Of a stretch of DNA of 64,000 nt, positions 1 through 7,882 are shown one piece after another; positions within the stretch are counted from its first letter, which is position 1, and every line of letters starts with the position of its first letter. The notes under the pieces were generated by a model, which saw only the letters and a list, made by a program, of their open reading frames with translations, was not told where the DNA came from and did not search any database. A program made the translations under genes and the position numbers. The DNA comes from Thermoleophilia bacterium SCSIO 60948 (GTDB lineage: Bacteria; Actinomycetota; Thermoleophilia; Solirubrobacterales; 70-9): NCBI GenBank assembly GCA_021496505.1, contig CP053031.1, forward strand, positions 3,357,729 to 3,421,728. Reading direction: 5' to 3'.

Positions 1-1019
1 TCGATGTCGCGGCGCTGCTGCGCCGTGTAGCCCGAGCGATAGGGCGCGACGCGGTCGGCGAGCATCGGGCGGCCGAGCTCGCGCAGGCGCTCGGCGACGA
101 AGCGCCCGATCAGCTCGATCCCGCGGCGGCTGCGCAGGAAGCAGATCGTCCGCGCGCCGGAGACGACGAGGTCGGCCACCACCTCGGCGGCCTCCGAGAG
201 CGTCGACTTGCGGCGCATCGTCTTCGGGTCGAGGACCGGCGGGTTCCACATCGCGATCCGCCGCCGCGCCTTCGGAGCGCCGTCGCCGTCGACGAGCGCG
301 AACGGCTCGCCGACCAGCGACTCGGCGAGCTCGACGGGATTCGCGATCGTCGCCGAGGCGCAGATGAATCGCGGCTCGGCGCCGTAGATCGCCGCGACTC
401 GGCGCAGCCGGCGCAGGACGTTGGCGACGTGGGAGCCGAAGACGCCGCGGTAGGTGTGGGCCTCGTCGACGACGACCCAGCGCAGCTGGGAGAGGAAGCG
501 GTCCCAGCGCTTGTGGTGCGGGATCACCCCGAAGTGCAGCATGTCGGGGTTGGTCAGGATCAGGTTCGAGCGCTGGCGCAGCGCCGAGCGATCCTCGCGC
601 GGCGTGTCGCCGTCGTAGATCGCCGGCGCGAGCTCCGAGCCGAGGCCGAGCTCGGCGAGCTTTCGTGCCTGGTCCTGGGCCAGCGCCTTCGTCGGATAGA
701 GGTAGAGCGCCCTCGCGCGGGGGTCCGAGACGAGCCCGTCGAGGACCGGCAGGTTGAACGACATCGACTTGCCCGACGCCGTCCCGGACGTGACGATGAC
801 GTTGCCCTCGCGCGCCGCGGCGAGCGCTTCGGCCTGGTGGGAGTAGAGACCGCGGACGCCGGTCGAGGCGAGTGCGGCCGCGAACCTCGGGTCGAGCTCG
901 CTCGGCAGCTCGAGGACCTGCGCCGGGCGCGGATCCTCGGTCCGTGTGGCGACGAGGCGCTCGTCGCGCTCGCCGGCGGACTCGAGCTCCTGCCATGCCG
1001 CTCCGACCGGGCTAGCCAC
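1..1019 (-). CDS. DEAH-box SF2 helicase, MrfA/YprA-like (partial, C-terminus off window)
   Basis: Only the N-terminal 339 or so residues are here; the gene runs off the left edge. It is an ATP-dependent SF2 helicase. Visible are Walker A GTASGKS (residues 79-85), the PTKALAQDQ motif (109-117), the DEAH box in VVVDEAHTY (185-188) and a SATIANP motif III. The order and spacing resemble the MrfA/YprA repair helicases, which carry a C-terminal DUF1998 zinc domain that would lie outside the window. The GTG at 1019 is chosen because it overlaps the folP stop by 8 bases, giving coupled translation in a folP-helicase operon; the nearest ATG (996) is out of frame. Family assignment beyond SF2/DEAH is inference. 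Confidence 0.85.
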   Translation of the reverse strand, partial: MASPVGAAWQELESAGERDERLVATRTEDPRPAQVLELPSELDPRFAAALASTGVRGLYSHQAEALAAAREGNVIVTSGTASGKSMSFNLPVLDGLVSDPRARALYLYPTKALAQDQARKLAELGLGSELAPAIYDGDTPREDRSALRQRSNLILTNPDMLHFGVIPHHKRWDRFLSQLRWVVVDEAHTYRGVFGSHVANVLRRLRRVAAIYGAEPRFICASATIANPVELAESLVGEPFALVDGDGAPKARRRIAMWNPPVLDPKTMRRKSTLSEAAEVVADLVVSGARTICFLRSRRGIELIGRFVAERLRELGRPMLADRVAPYRSGYTAQQRRDI

Positions 1020-1896
1020 GGGCGATCCGATCGGCGACGCGCGTCGCGTCGAGCGCGCTGCGGTCGTGAAGCCGAAGCACGTCGGCGCCGCCGAGCACCG
1101 CGATCGTCGTCGCGGCGAGCGTCTCGGCCTCGCGGGCGTCGGCGCCGCCGCGACCGTCCCAGGAACCGGCGGCGATCGCGCCGAGAAAGTCCTTGCGAGA
1201 CAGCGCCACGAACAGCGGCCGCCCGAGCTCGCGCAGTCGCGGAAGCTCGCGCAGGACCCGGACGTCGTCGTCGACGGTCAGGTCGAAGTCGAAGCCGGGG
1301 TCGAGCGTCACCTGCTCCGGCGCGACGCCCGCTGCCTCGAGCTCGTCGAGCCGGCGCTCGAACCAGTCGCGCATCTCGCCGACCGGGTCGCGGTGGTCGC
1401 GGACCTCACGGTCGACGCGGGGAGCGCCCTCGATGTGCATCAGCACGTAGGCGCAGCCCGACTGCGCGACGACGTCAACGAGCGCCGGGTCGCGGCCGCC
1501 GGAGATGTCGTTGATCCCGGCCGCACCCGCCTCGAGGACCGCGGAGGCGACCTCGGCCGAGAAGGTGTCGGCGAGCACGGGAACGCCGGACTCGGCGACG
1601 AGCCCGGCGATCGCCGGGACGAGGCGCGCCGCCTCGTCGGCCGCCGGGACGGGCGGCCCGGAGCGCGCCGCCACCGCACCGACGTCGAGCATGTCGAAGC
1701 CGTCGGCCACGAGGCGCAGGCCGTCACTCACCGCCTGGTCGGGCGTACCGCTGCGCGCGCCGGAGAAGAACGAGTCCGTGGTCACGTTGACGATCCCGGC
1801 GCCGAGCGCGGGCGGGAAGCTGAGGCTGCCCGAGGGCAGGCGCCAGCCGAGCGGTGAGCGGTCGTGGCGCGTGAGATCGAGTGCGGTTGCGCTCAC
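1012..1896 (-). CDS. folP: Dihydropteroate synthase-like protein (divergent FolP)
   Basis: A 294-residue TIM-barrel protein of the dihydropteroate synthase family, which joins pterin pyrophosphate to p-aminobenzoate in folate synthesis. Family motifs can be followed in order: GIVNVTTDSF, INDISGG, VLMHIEGAP, DPGFDF, SRKDFLG and LRLHD. Several depart from consensus: the usual DSFSDGG is DSFFSGA, the GGESTRPGA loop reads GAVAARSGP, and the GFGK after DPG is replaced by FDFDL. The pterin-contacting Asp (DPG), the SRK lysine and the Arg of R-x-HD remain. It may be a true but divergent DHPS or a FolP2-type paralogue. A GTG start fits a TAAGTT hexamer 6 bases upstream. Confidence 0.75.
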   Translation of the reverse strand: MSATALDLTRHDRSPLGWRLPSGSLSFPPALGAGIVNVTTDSFFSGARSGTPDQAVSDGLRLVADGFDMLDVGAVAARSGPPVPAADEAARLVPAIAGLVAESGVPVLADTFSAEVASAVLEAGAAGINDISGGRDPALVDVVAQSGCAYVLMHIEGAPRVDREVRDHRDPVGEMRDWFERRLDELEAAGVAPEQVTLDPGFDFDLTVDDDVRVLRELPRLRELGRPLFVALSRKDFLGAIAAGSWDGRGGADAREAETLAATTIAVLGGADVLRLHDRSALDATRVADRIARG

Positions 1897-1902
1897 CCTC
1901 CT

Positions 1903-1908
1903 AACTTA
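1903..1908 (-). promoter_or_regulatory. -10 element for folP (leaderless)
   Basis: Minus-strand TAAGTT, then 6 bases (AGGAGG) and the folP GTG. The AGGAGG is too close to the GTG to work as a Shine-Dalgarno site, so a leaderless transcript is the better reading. Confidence 0.5.
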
Positions 1909-1915
1909 GTCGCCG

Positions 1916-1921
1916 TAGGCT
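1916..1921 (+). promoter_or_regulatory. -10 element for HAD phosphatase gene
   Basis: TAGGCT, 10 bases before the ATG at 1932. It sits back to back with the folP -10 element, so this 35-base gap is a divergent promoter. Confidence 0.45.
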
Positions 1922-1931
1922 CCCTGCGGCG

Positions 1932-2750
1932 ATGGCCCTGCGCTGCGTCTACACCGACCTCGACGGAACCCTTCTCGGCCGCCGCGGATCGCTCTTCCAC
2001 GACGCCGATGGCGAGTTCTCGATGCTCCAGGCGCGGGCACTCGAGGCGTGTCACCGCGCCGGTGTAGAGGTCGTCGTCATGTCGGGCCGCCGCGAGGCGC
2101 AGGTGCTCTCGGACTCGCGCCTGATGGGTCAGCGCTCATACATCTACGAGGCCGGCTGCGCGGTCGTGATGGACGGGGAGAAGACGCTTCTCACGGGCGA
2201 GTGGGGAATCGACGCCGACGGCCGCGAGCCCTACGACCAGATCATCGAGGCCGGCATCCCGGAGCTGCTCTTCGAGCGCTTCGGACCGGAGCTCGAGTGG
2301 CACGAGCCGTGGCACACGGGTCGCCATCTCTCGCTGCTGCTGCGCGGCCGCGCCGACGTCGAGGAGGCCAACCGGCTGATCCGCGAGGCCGGACACCGCG
2401 ACCTGCGCTTCCTCGACAACGGCCGGATCTCGACACCGGTCGCCGCGCTCGGCGACGAGCCCGCGCACGCCTACCACCTCGTCCCGGGCGGGGCGAGCAA
2501 GGCCAACTCCGTCGCCTACCACCGCCAGGTCCGCGGCTACGACGTCGAGTCGACGATCGCGATCGGCGACTCGCTCGAGGACCTCGACGTCGCGGCCTCC
2601 GTCGGCCACTTCTACCTCGTCGCCAACGGGCTCGACGCGGGCCCGCACGTCGCCCTGGCGGCGAACCGGCTCGGCAACGTCCGGATAACCGAGGGCAGGA
2701 TGGGCGACGGCTTCTACGAGGCGGTCGTCCGCACGCTCGCCGAGCGGTAG
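1932..2750 (+). CDS. HAD-superfamily (class IIB) phosphatase
   Basis: A 272-residue HAD hydrolase, most like the Cof/mannosyl-3-phosphoglycerate phosphatase (IIB) group. Motif I is DLDGTLL (residues 8-14), motif II is VVMSGR near 50, the motif III lysine lies in GGASKANSV near 190, and motif IV is IGDSLEDLDVA near 212. A large cap domain between motifs II and III is typical of IIB members, whose substrates are small sugar phosphates or nucleotides. No local gene identifies the substrate. It is divergent from the folP-like gene and converges on the SDR gene with a 7-base gap. Confidence 0.85.
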   Translation: MALRCVYTDLDGTLLGRRGSLFHDADGEFSMLQARALEACHRAGVEVVVMSGRREAQVLSDSRLMGQRSYIYEAGCAVVMDGEKTLLTGEWGIDADGREPYDQIIEAGIPELLFERFGPELEWHEPWHTGRHLSLLLRGRADVEEANRLIREAGHRDLRFLDNGRISTPVAALGDEPAHAYHLVPGGASKANSVAYHRQVRGYDVESTIAIGDSLEDLDVAASVGHFYLVANGLDAGPHVALAANRLGNVRITEGRMGDGFYEAVVRTLAER

Positions 2751-2757
2751 CCCGGGT

Positions 2758-3561
2758 TCAGCCGCGGCGCGGCGCGGCGCTGCGTCCACGCAGCCGGACG
2801 AGGATCCGGTCGACGACGCGCGGGGCGATCCCGTTCAGGCCGAGCAGCCTGACCTCGCGCGGCAGGTAGACGCCGGCCCTGTCGGCCTCGACCGCCGCGG
2901 CGATCGCGCTCGCGAGCTCGGCGGGGTCGCGCTCCTCGTCGTTGGAGCGCCAGTCCGGCAACCGCTCGCGCTCGTGCTCGTGGAGCTCGGACGTGAACTC
3001 GCCGGGATAGACGGTCGTGACCGACACCCCGGTCCCGTCGAGCTCGTGGCGAAGCGCCTCGGCGAGTCCCTTGTCGAAGTGCTTCGTGGCGCCGTAGACG
3101 GCGGCCTGCGGGAACGCGCGGAGGCCCGCGCCGGAGGACAGCACCACGACGTGGCCGCGGCCGGCGTCGAGCATCGGCCCGAGGGCGGCGTGCACCGAGA
3201 GCGCGGTGCCGGTGACGTTGACGCGGATCATCTCCTCGATCTCGGCGACGGGCTGGGAGGCGAACTCGCGGTAGTGGGCGAGGCCGGCGTTGGCGACGAA
3301 CAGGTCGAGCCCGCCCGCCTCGGTCACGAAGTCCTCGATCGCGCCGGAGATCGCGACCGCGTCGGAGACGTCGGCGGGAAGCGCGACGTGAGGGCCGGCG
3401 GGCGAGGGCGGCAGCTCGGCGGCCAGCGCCTCGAGTCGCTCCGCCCCGCGGGCGACCACGCCGAGGCGAACGCCGCGGCCGGCGAGCTCGTCGCAGATCG
3501 CGCGTCCGATCCCGGCCGATGCGCCGGTGACGATCGCGCGCGTCTGGCCCCCGAGCTCCAT
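2758..3561 (-). CDS. Short-chain dehydrogenase/reductase
   Basis: A 267-residue classical SDR oxidoreductase, NAD(P)-dependent. The Rossmann glycine motif is TGASAGIGRA near the N-terminus, NAG appears in FVANAGLAHY, and the catalytic Ser-Tyr-Lys set is in VLSSGAG and YGATK. The last 60 residues are basic and proline-rich, as in DltE/YciK-like SDRs, but the substrate cannot be inferred. I start at the second ATG (3561) because a TAGGAT hexamer at 3574-3569 lies 7 bases before it, while the first ATG (3570) overlaps that hexamer. The core protein is the same either way. Confidence 0.85.
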   Translation of the reverse strand: MELGGQTRAIVTGASAGIGRAICDELAGRGVRLGVVARGAERLEALAAELPPSPAGPHVALPADVSDAVAISGAIEDFVTEAGGLDLFVANAGLAHYREFASQPVAEIEEMIRVNVTGTALSVHAALGPMLDAGRGHVVVLSSGAGLRAFPQAAVYGATKHFDKGLAEALRHELDGTGVSVTTVYPGEFTSELHEHERERLPDWRSNDEERDPAELASAIAAAVEADRAGVYLPREVRLLGLNGIAPRVVDRILVRLRGRSAAPRRG

Positions 3562-3568
3562 CGGCGCC

Positions 3569-3574
3569 ATCCTA
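3569..3574 (-). promoter_or_regulatory. -10 element for SDR gene (leaderless)
   Basis: Minus-strand TAGGAT followed by 7 bases and the ATG at 3561. It overlaps the upstream in-frame ATG at 3570, which argues against that ATG. Confidence 0.45.
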
Positions 3575-3604
3575 GGCGCCGCGAGGCCAGCGCGAGGCGG
3601 GGTC

Positions 3605-3610
3605 TAAGAT
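3605..3610 (+). promoter_or_regulatory. -10 element for dtxR-type gene (leaderless)
   Basis: TAAGAT followed by 6 bases and the ATG at 3617, so transcription should begin at or next to the start codon. Confidence 0.55.
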
Positions 3611-3616
3611 CGTCAG

Positions 3617-4330
3617 ATGGCTAACGATCACGCAACCGTCGCCGAGGAGGAGTACCTCCAGACCATCATCTGGCTCGAGGAGGCAGGCCTGCCGATGACG
3701 GGTGCGAACGTGGCCCGGGCGATGCGGCTCTCGCCACCGACCGTGCACGAGATGATCGGTCGCCTCGAGCGCGACGGCTACGTGACGCGTGAGACCGACA
3801 AATCGCTTCGGTTCACCGACGAGGGCCGATCGCACGCGGTCGCGATCGTCCGTCGCCACCGGCTGATCGAGCGCTTCCTCACCGACGTCCTCGGGATCCC
3901 GTGGGACGAGGTCCACGAGGAGGCCGAGCGGCTCGAGCACGCGATGTCACCGGTGCTCGAGGAGCGGATGATGGCCGCGATCGGCGACGCGAAGACGTGC
4001 CCGCACGGGCACCCGATCGTCGAGGGCATCCGCGAGCGCGGGGTCCTGCTCGCCGACGTCGAGGTCGGCGCCACGGTCAAGGTGCTGCGGTTCGAGAACG
4101 AGGCCGAGGACCTGCTCCACGCGCTGGCCCGCGCCGGGCTCAACCCGGGACTCGACGGCACCGTCTCGAGCTCGGACGACGACGAGGTCGTCGTCGAATC
4201 CGAGAGCGAGGTCCACAAGGTCTCGCGCTCGATCGCCGAGACGGTCTCGGTCCGCGCCGACCCGGCGCCCGAGCCGCGCTCGGCCCTGCCGGAGGCGCTC
4301 GTCCTCAGCTCGGAGCGCTACGGCCGCTAG
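3617..4330 (+). CDS. DtxR/MntR-family metal-dependent regulator
   Basis: A 237-residue repressor of metal-uptake genes that binds DNA when loaded with Fe(II) or Mn(II). The winged helix spans about residues 8-70, the dimerisation and metal-binding domain 72-140, and a FeoA/SH3-like domain about 145-225. Candidate metal ligands are H81, E85, H100, E104, E107 and H108. The position that is Cys102 in DtxR/IdeR is Glu here (EEAERLEH), as in MntR, which hints at manganese preference (inference). The C-terminal tail is longer than usual. Its stop interlocks with that of the convergent aminotransferase through a shared CTAG (4327-4330). Confidence 0.9.
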   Translation: MANDHATVAEEEYLQTIIWLEEAGLPMTGANVARAMRLSPPTVHEMIGRLERDGYVTRETDKSLRFTDEGRSHAVAIVRRHRLIERFLTDVLGIPWDEVHEEAERLEHAMSPVLEERMMAAIGDAKTCPHGHPIVEGIRERGVLLADVEVGATVKVLRFENEAEDLLHALARAGLNPGLDGTVSSSDDDEVVVESESEVHKVSRSIAETVSVRADPAPEPRSALPEALVLSSERYGR

Positions 4331-5430
4331 GCCGCGGCCGCGCCGGAGCGGACCCGGTCCAGCGCCTGCGCGATCCTGCGCACGCCCTCGTCGGCGTCCT
4401 CGGCCGGGACCGGGGCGAAGGAGAGCCGGAAGCTCGAGCGGCCGCCCTCGATCATGAAGTCGGGGCCGGCGACGAGCGGGGCTCCGAGCTCCTTCGATGC
4501 CTTGCCGAGCGCGACCGCGTCGACGTCCTCGGGCATGTCGACCCAGAGGAAGTAGCCGCCCTCGGGCAGCACGAACTCGGCCTCTGGCAGGTGCTCGCGG
4601 AGCGCCGCCGCGAGCGCGTCGCGGCGGCCACGGAGGGCCTCGGTGACGAACTGGATGTTCTTCGCCAGCTCGCCGGACTTCGCCATGTCCCAGACGATCG
4701 ACTCGGCGAGCATGTTCGGCGAGATGTAGTTCTCCGACGCGCGCTTGGCGAGCCGCGCGATGTCCTCGGCGGGGCCCATCAGGTAGCCGACGCGGATCCC
4801 CGGGCTGACGGTCTTCGAGAACGACGAGGCATAGAGCACGCGGCCGGCGTCGTCGTCGGCGAACATCGCCTGCGGCGGCGCCGACCCAAAGTGGACGAGC
4901 GCGTAGGGATCGTCCTCGAAGATCCGGAAGCCGTTGTCGGCGGCGAGCTCGAGCAACCGGAAGCGCTTCTCGCGCGAGAGCGTGCAGCCGGCGGGGTTGT
5001 GGAAGTTGGGGATGACGTGGGCGAGCTTCGGTGAGTGCCGGTCGCAGATCTCCTCGAGCTCGGCGATCCGGAGCCCGTCCGCCTCGAGCGACACGCCGAG
5101 GCGCTCGGCGCCGTTGCGAGCGAGCAGCAGCAGGGTGCGGTCGTAGCTCGGCTGCTCGACGATCACCTCGTCGCCGGGGCCGACGAGATCGTCGAAGAGC
5201 AGCGCTCCGCCCTCGAGCGAGCCGTTGGTGATCATCACCTGCTCGGGCTCGACGCCCTCGAACTCGGCGATCCATTCGGCGAGGGCCGGATGACCGCGTC
5301 CCGTGCCGTAGGAGAGGGCGCGTGCCCAGTCGTCGCGGAGCGCGCGCTGGGCGGACTCGCGCACCATCTCGACCGGCAGGATGTCGGCGCTGGGCGCGCC
5401 GCGGGCGAAGGAGATCACGTCTGGGGCCAT
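4327..5430 (-). CDS. PLP-dependent aminotransferase, class I/II (2-aminoadipate/LysN-like)
   Basis: A 367-residue fold-type I aminotransferase without the GntR N-terminal domain of MocR proteins. Signatures are ITNGSLEGG, IPNFHNPAG, FEDDPYALVHFG (the PLP Asp and Tyr region) and the Schiff-base lysine in SSFSKTVSPGIRVGYL. The pattern matches the 2-aminoadipate/valine-pyruvate aminotransferase group; substrate is uncertain. I start at the ATG at 5430: an upstream in-frame GTG at 5457 would place a TATACT promoter hexamer (5445-5440) inside the coding sequence. A second gene of this group lies at 52629-54011. Confidence 0.88.
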   Translation of the reverse strand: MAPDVISFARGAPSADILPVEMVRESAQRALRDDWARALSYGTGRGHPALAEWIAEFEGVEPEQVMITNGSLEGGALLFDDLVGPGDEVIVEQPSYDRTLLLLARNGAERLGVSLEADGLRIAELEEICDRHSPKLAHVIPNFHNPAGCTLSREKRFRLLELAADNGFRIFEDDPYALVHFGSAPPQAMFADDDAGRVLYASSFSKTVSPGIRVGYLMGPAEDIARLAKRASENYISPNMLAESIVWDMAKSGELAKNIQFVTEALRGRRDALAAALREHLPEAEFVLPEGGYFLWVDMPEDVDAVALGKASKELGAPLVAGPDFMIEGGRSSFRLSFAPVPAEDADEGVRRIAQALDRVRSGAAAA

Positions 5431-5439
5431 CGCGGGCCG

Positions 5440-5445
5440 AGTATA
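5440..5445 (-). promoter_or_regulatory. -10 element for aminotransferase gene
   Basis: Minus-strand TATACT, 9 bases before the ATG at 5430, giving a leader of only a few bases. Confidence 0.5.
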
Positions 5446-5478
5446 GGTTCGGGCCACGGCCCGCTCTGAGGCGATCGG

Positions 5479-6939
5479 TCAGCCCGTCGCGCACTCGGTG
5501 CCGGCGCAGTCGCGGAGCCGGTCGAGCCGCTGCGAGAGCTCCGCCACCCGGGCTCGCTGGTCGGGGTCGCGATGCAGACTGCGGGGCTGGCGACGGTCGC
5601 TCAGCATGTCGTAGAGCTCGACGTCCCCGTTCTCGTACTCGACGTAGACGTAGCGGCGGGTGCGGATCGCCTGGTAGTTCGACTCGGGCTTGCCGTCTGT
5701 GCGCTCGATCAGGACCGAGCGATCGAAGTCCTCCTCGCCCGCGATCAGGTCGCCGAGGTCCTCGCCGTCGGGCACCGTCTCGAGCTCGGCGCCGGCGAGG
5801 CTCGCGATCGTCGGCGCGAGATCGACGTTCGAGGTCGGTGTGTCGCGAACCGCGCCCGGCTCGATCCCGGGTCCGGCGATCGCGAGCGGAACGTTGGTCG
5901 ACGGGTCGTAGACGACGTCCTTGCCGGTCTCGATCCGGTGCTCGCCGTAGATGTAGCCGTTGTCGGAGGTGAAGATGACGTAGGTGTCGCCGGCCTCGCC
6001 CGCGCGCTCGAGAGCATCGAAGACCCGGCCGACTCCGTCATCGACCGAGCGCAGGGCGGCGAGGCCACAGCGGTACCGGCGGTCGATCCGCTCCCGCGCC
6101 GAGCCGTCGAGCGGCGGGCGCTCGCGGATCTGGCGCGGCTTGGTGGAGCCCTCGCGCGGCTCGGAGGCCTTGTCGCTGGGCGGCTCGGCGTCGCTGAACG
6201 CGTTCGCGTAGCGCGGCGGCGGCAGCGCGGCCCGGCGGCAATCGAACGGCGGCTGCGGGCTGCGAGCCGAACCCGAGGTGTGGGGCGCGGTGTAGTCGAG
6301 TTGCAGGTAGAGCGGATCGCGACCCGCCTCGGACTCGATCACGTCGACGGCACGCCGGGTCAGGACATCCTGCTTGTAATGGCGCTCCCGGGCTCCGTAC
6401 TCGACGGTCTGCCCGTCGTCGTTCATCTCGTAGCGGTAGTCGCTCTGGACGGTCGGCCCGACGGCCGAGAACCATTCGTCCCATCCTGGCGGGACGTACT
6501 CGGGCTCGGTCTCCTCGCCGTAGCCGTTGAGGTACTTGCCGACGTGGGCCGTGAAGTAGCCGCGATCGTCCAGCGCCGTCGCCAGCGTCCGCGAGTCGTC
6601 GAAGCGACGGATCCCGCCCCGAGGCGGGTTGTTGCTCTGCATTCCGTGGTTGTGCGCGTACTGGCCGCTGAAGAACGTCGCCCGTGAGGGTCCGCAGCTC
6701 GGCCAAGCCACGGTCTGATTGGCGAAGCTGGTGCCGCCGTCGAACAGGAGTCGCTGCGTCCGGGGCATGGCGCGCAGCGACTCGACGGTCTGATCGTCGG
6801 TCTGGATCACGACGATGTTCGGCCGCTCGCGCTTCGAAGCGCCGGCGATCACGCCCTTGAGCAGCAGCCCCGCGGCACCTGCGATGAAGAGCGTGAAGAC
6901 CGCCGCGATCCCGGCGCGTCGCTGCTGGCGCGATCCCAT
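5479..6939 (-). CDS. Membrane-anchored sulfatase (formylglycine type)
   Basis: A 486-residue sulfatase that hydrolyses sulfate esters outside the cytoplasm. A single N-terminal signal/anchor helix covers about residues 10-33. The calcium-binding Asp pair appears in IVVIQTDDQ near residue 48, and the C-x-P-S-R site whose Cys becomes formylglycine is C82 in SCGPSRATFFSG. Further family motifs are HVGKYLNGYG, FTSDNGYIYGEH and the lysine in ETGKDVVYD. The Cys-type site requires a formylglycine-generating enzyme, not seen here. A sulfotransferase gene lies 3 kb away, but nothing shows a shared pathway. TATGTT at 6953-6948 precedes the ATG by 8 bases. Confidence 0.9.
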   Translation of the reverse strand: MGSRQQRRAGIAAVFTLFIAGAAGLLLKGVIAGASKRERPNIVVIQTDDQTVESLRAMPRTQRLLFDGGTSFANQTVAWPSCGPSRATFFSGQYAHNHGMQSNNPPRGGIRRFDDSRTLATALDDRGYFTAHVGKYLNGYGEETEPEYVPPGWDEWFSAVGPTVQSDYRYEMNDDGQTVEYGARERHYKQDVLTRRAVDVIESEAGRDPLYLQLDYTAPHTSGSARSPQPPFDCRRAALPPPRYANAFSDAEPPSDKASEPREGSTKPRQIRERPPLDGSARERIDRRYRCGLAALRSVDDGVGRVFDALERAGEAGDTYVIFTSDNGYIYGEHRIETGKDVVYDPSTNVPLAIAGPGIEPGAVRDTPTSNVDLAPTIASLAGAELETVPDGEDLGDLIAGEEDFDRSVLIERTDGKPESNYQAIRTRRYVYVEYENGDVELYDMLSDRRQPRSLHRDPDQRARVAELSQRLDRLRDCAGTECATG

Positions 6940-6947
6940 CGACGGGC

Positions 6948-6953
6948 AACATA
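6948..6953 (-). promoter_or_regulatory. -10 element for sulfatase gene
   Basis: Minus-strand TATGTT, 8 bases before the ATG at 6939. Confidence 0.45.
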
Positions 6954-7015
6954 GGCCGGGCGCGAGCGGACCCGAATCGGGTCACGGCCCCATGCGAGGG
7001 GCGGGCGTTCGGCGC

Positions 7016-7882
7016 CTAGAGGGCTTCGGCGGCGAGCTTGGCCGTCTCGGTCGGGCTCGTCCCGACCCGCACGCCCTTGGCCTCCAGCGCCTCCTTCTTC
7101 GCCGCGGCGGTGCCCGACGAGCCGGAGATGATCGCGCCGGCGTGACCCATCTGCTTGCCGGGCGGCGCCGTGAAGCCGGCGATGTAGGCGACCACCGGCT
7201 TCGTCACGTGATCGGCGATGTACTCCGCCGCGCGCTCCTCGGCATCGCCCCCGATCTCGCCGACGAGCACGATGCCCTCGGTCTCGGGGTCGTTCTCATA
7301 AAGCTCGAGGATGTCGATGAAGTCCGAGCCGACGATCGGGTCACCGCCGATGCCGACGATCGACGAGTTGCCGAGCCCGGCCTGCTTGAGCTCGTTGCCG
7401 ATCTGGTAGGTCAGGGTGCCGGACTTCGAGACGACTCCGATCGAGCCCTTCTCGAAGAACTTGTCGGGGATGATCCCGACGTTGGCCTTGCCGGGCGAGA
7501 GCACGCCGGGGCAGTTCGGTCCGATCAGCCTCGTTCCCGCCGCCTTCGCCTTCCAGTAGACGTTCAGCATGTCGAGCACGGGGATGCCCTCGGTGATCGC
7601 GATGACGGTTTCGATGCCGGCGTCGATCGCCTCCTCGATCGCCGCCGCGGCGAACCGCGCCGGGACGAAGACCATCGAGGTGTTCGCGCCCGCTTCCGAG
7701 CGCGCCTCGGCGATCGAGTCGAAGATCGGCGTGCCCTCGACGTCCTGGCCGCCCTTGCCGGGCGTGACGCCGGCGACGAGATCGGTGCCGTAGTCGCGGT
7801 TTCTCGAGCCGTGGAAGCTGCCCTCGCGGCCGGTCAGCCCCGAGACGACGAGCTTCGTGTCGGATCCGACGATGATGCTCAT
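7016..7882 (-). CDS. sucD: Succinyl-CoA synthetase alpha subunit
   Basis: A 288-residue subunit that, with SucC, interconverts succinyl-CoA and succinate with NTP formation in the citric acid cycle. The CoA-binding Rossmann domain is N-terminal (VSGLTGREGSFH), GPNCPGVLSPG follows near residue 120, and the phosphorylated histidine is H247 in GHAGAIISG. Length is normal for the family. The ATG at 7882 overlaps the sucC stop as ATGA (7882-7879), so the two subunits are translationally coupled. Confidence 0.97.
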   Translation of the reverse strand: MSIIVGSDTKLVVSGLTGREGSFHGSRNRDYGTDLVAGVTPGKGGQDVEGTPIFDSIAEARSEAGANTSMVFVPARFAAAAIEEAIDAGIETVIAITEGIPVLDMLNVYWKAKAAGTRLIGPNCPGVLSPGKANVGIIPDKFFEKGSIGVVSKSGTLTYQIGNELKQAGLGNSSIVGIGGDPIVGSDFIDILELYENDPETEGIVLVGEIGGDAEERAAEYIADHVTKPVVAYIAGFTAPPGKQMGHAGAIISGSSGTAAAKKEALEAKGVRVGTSPTETAKLAAEAL

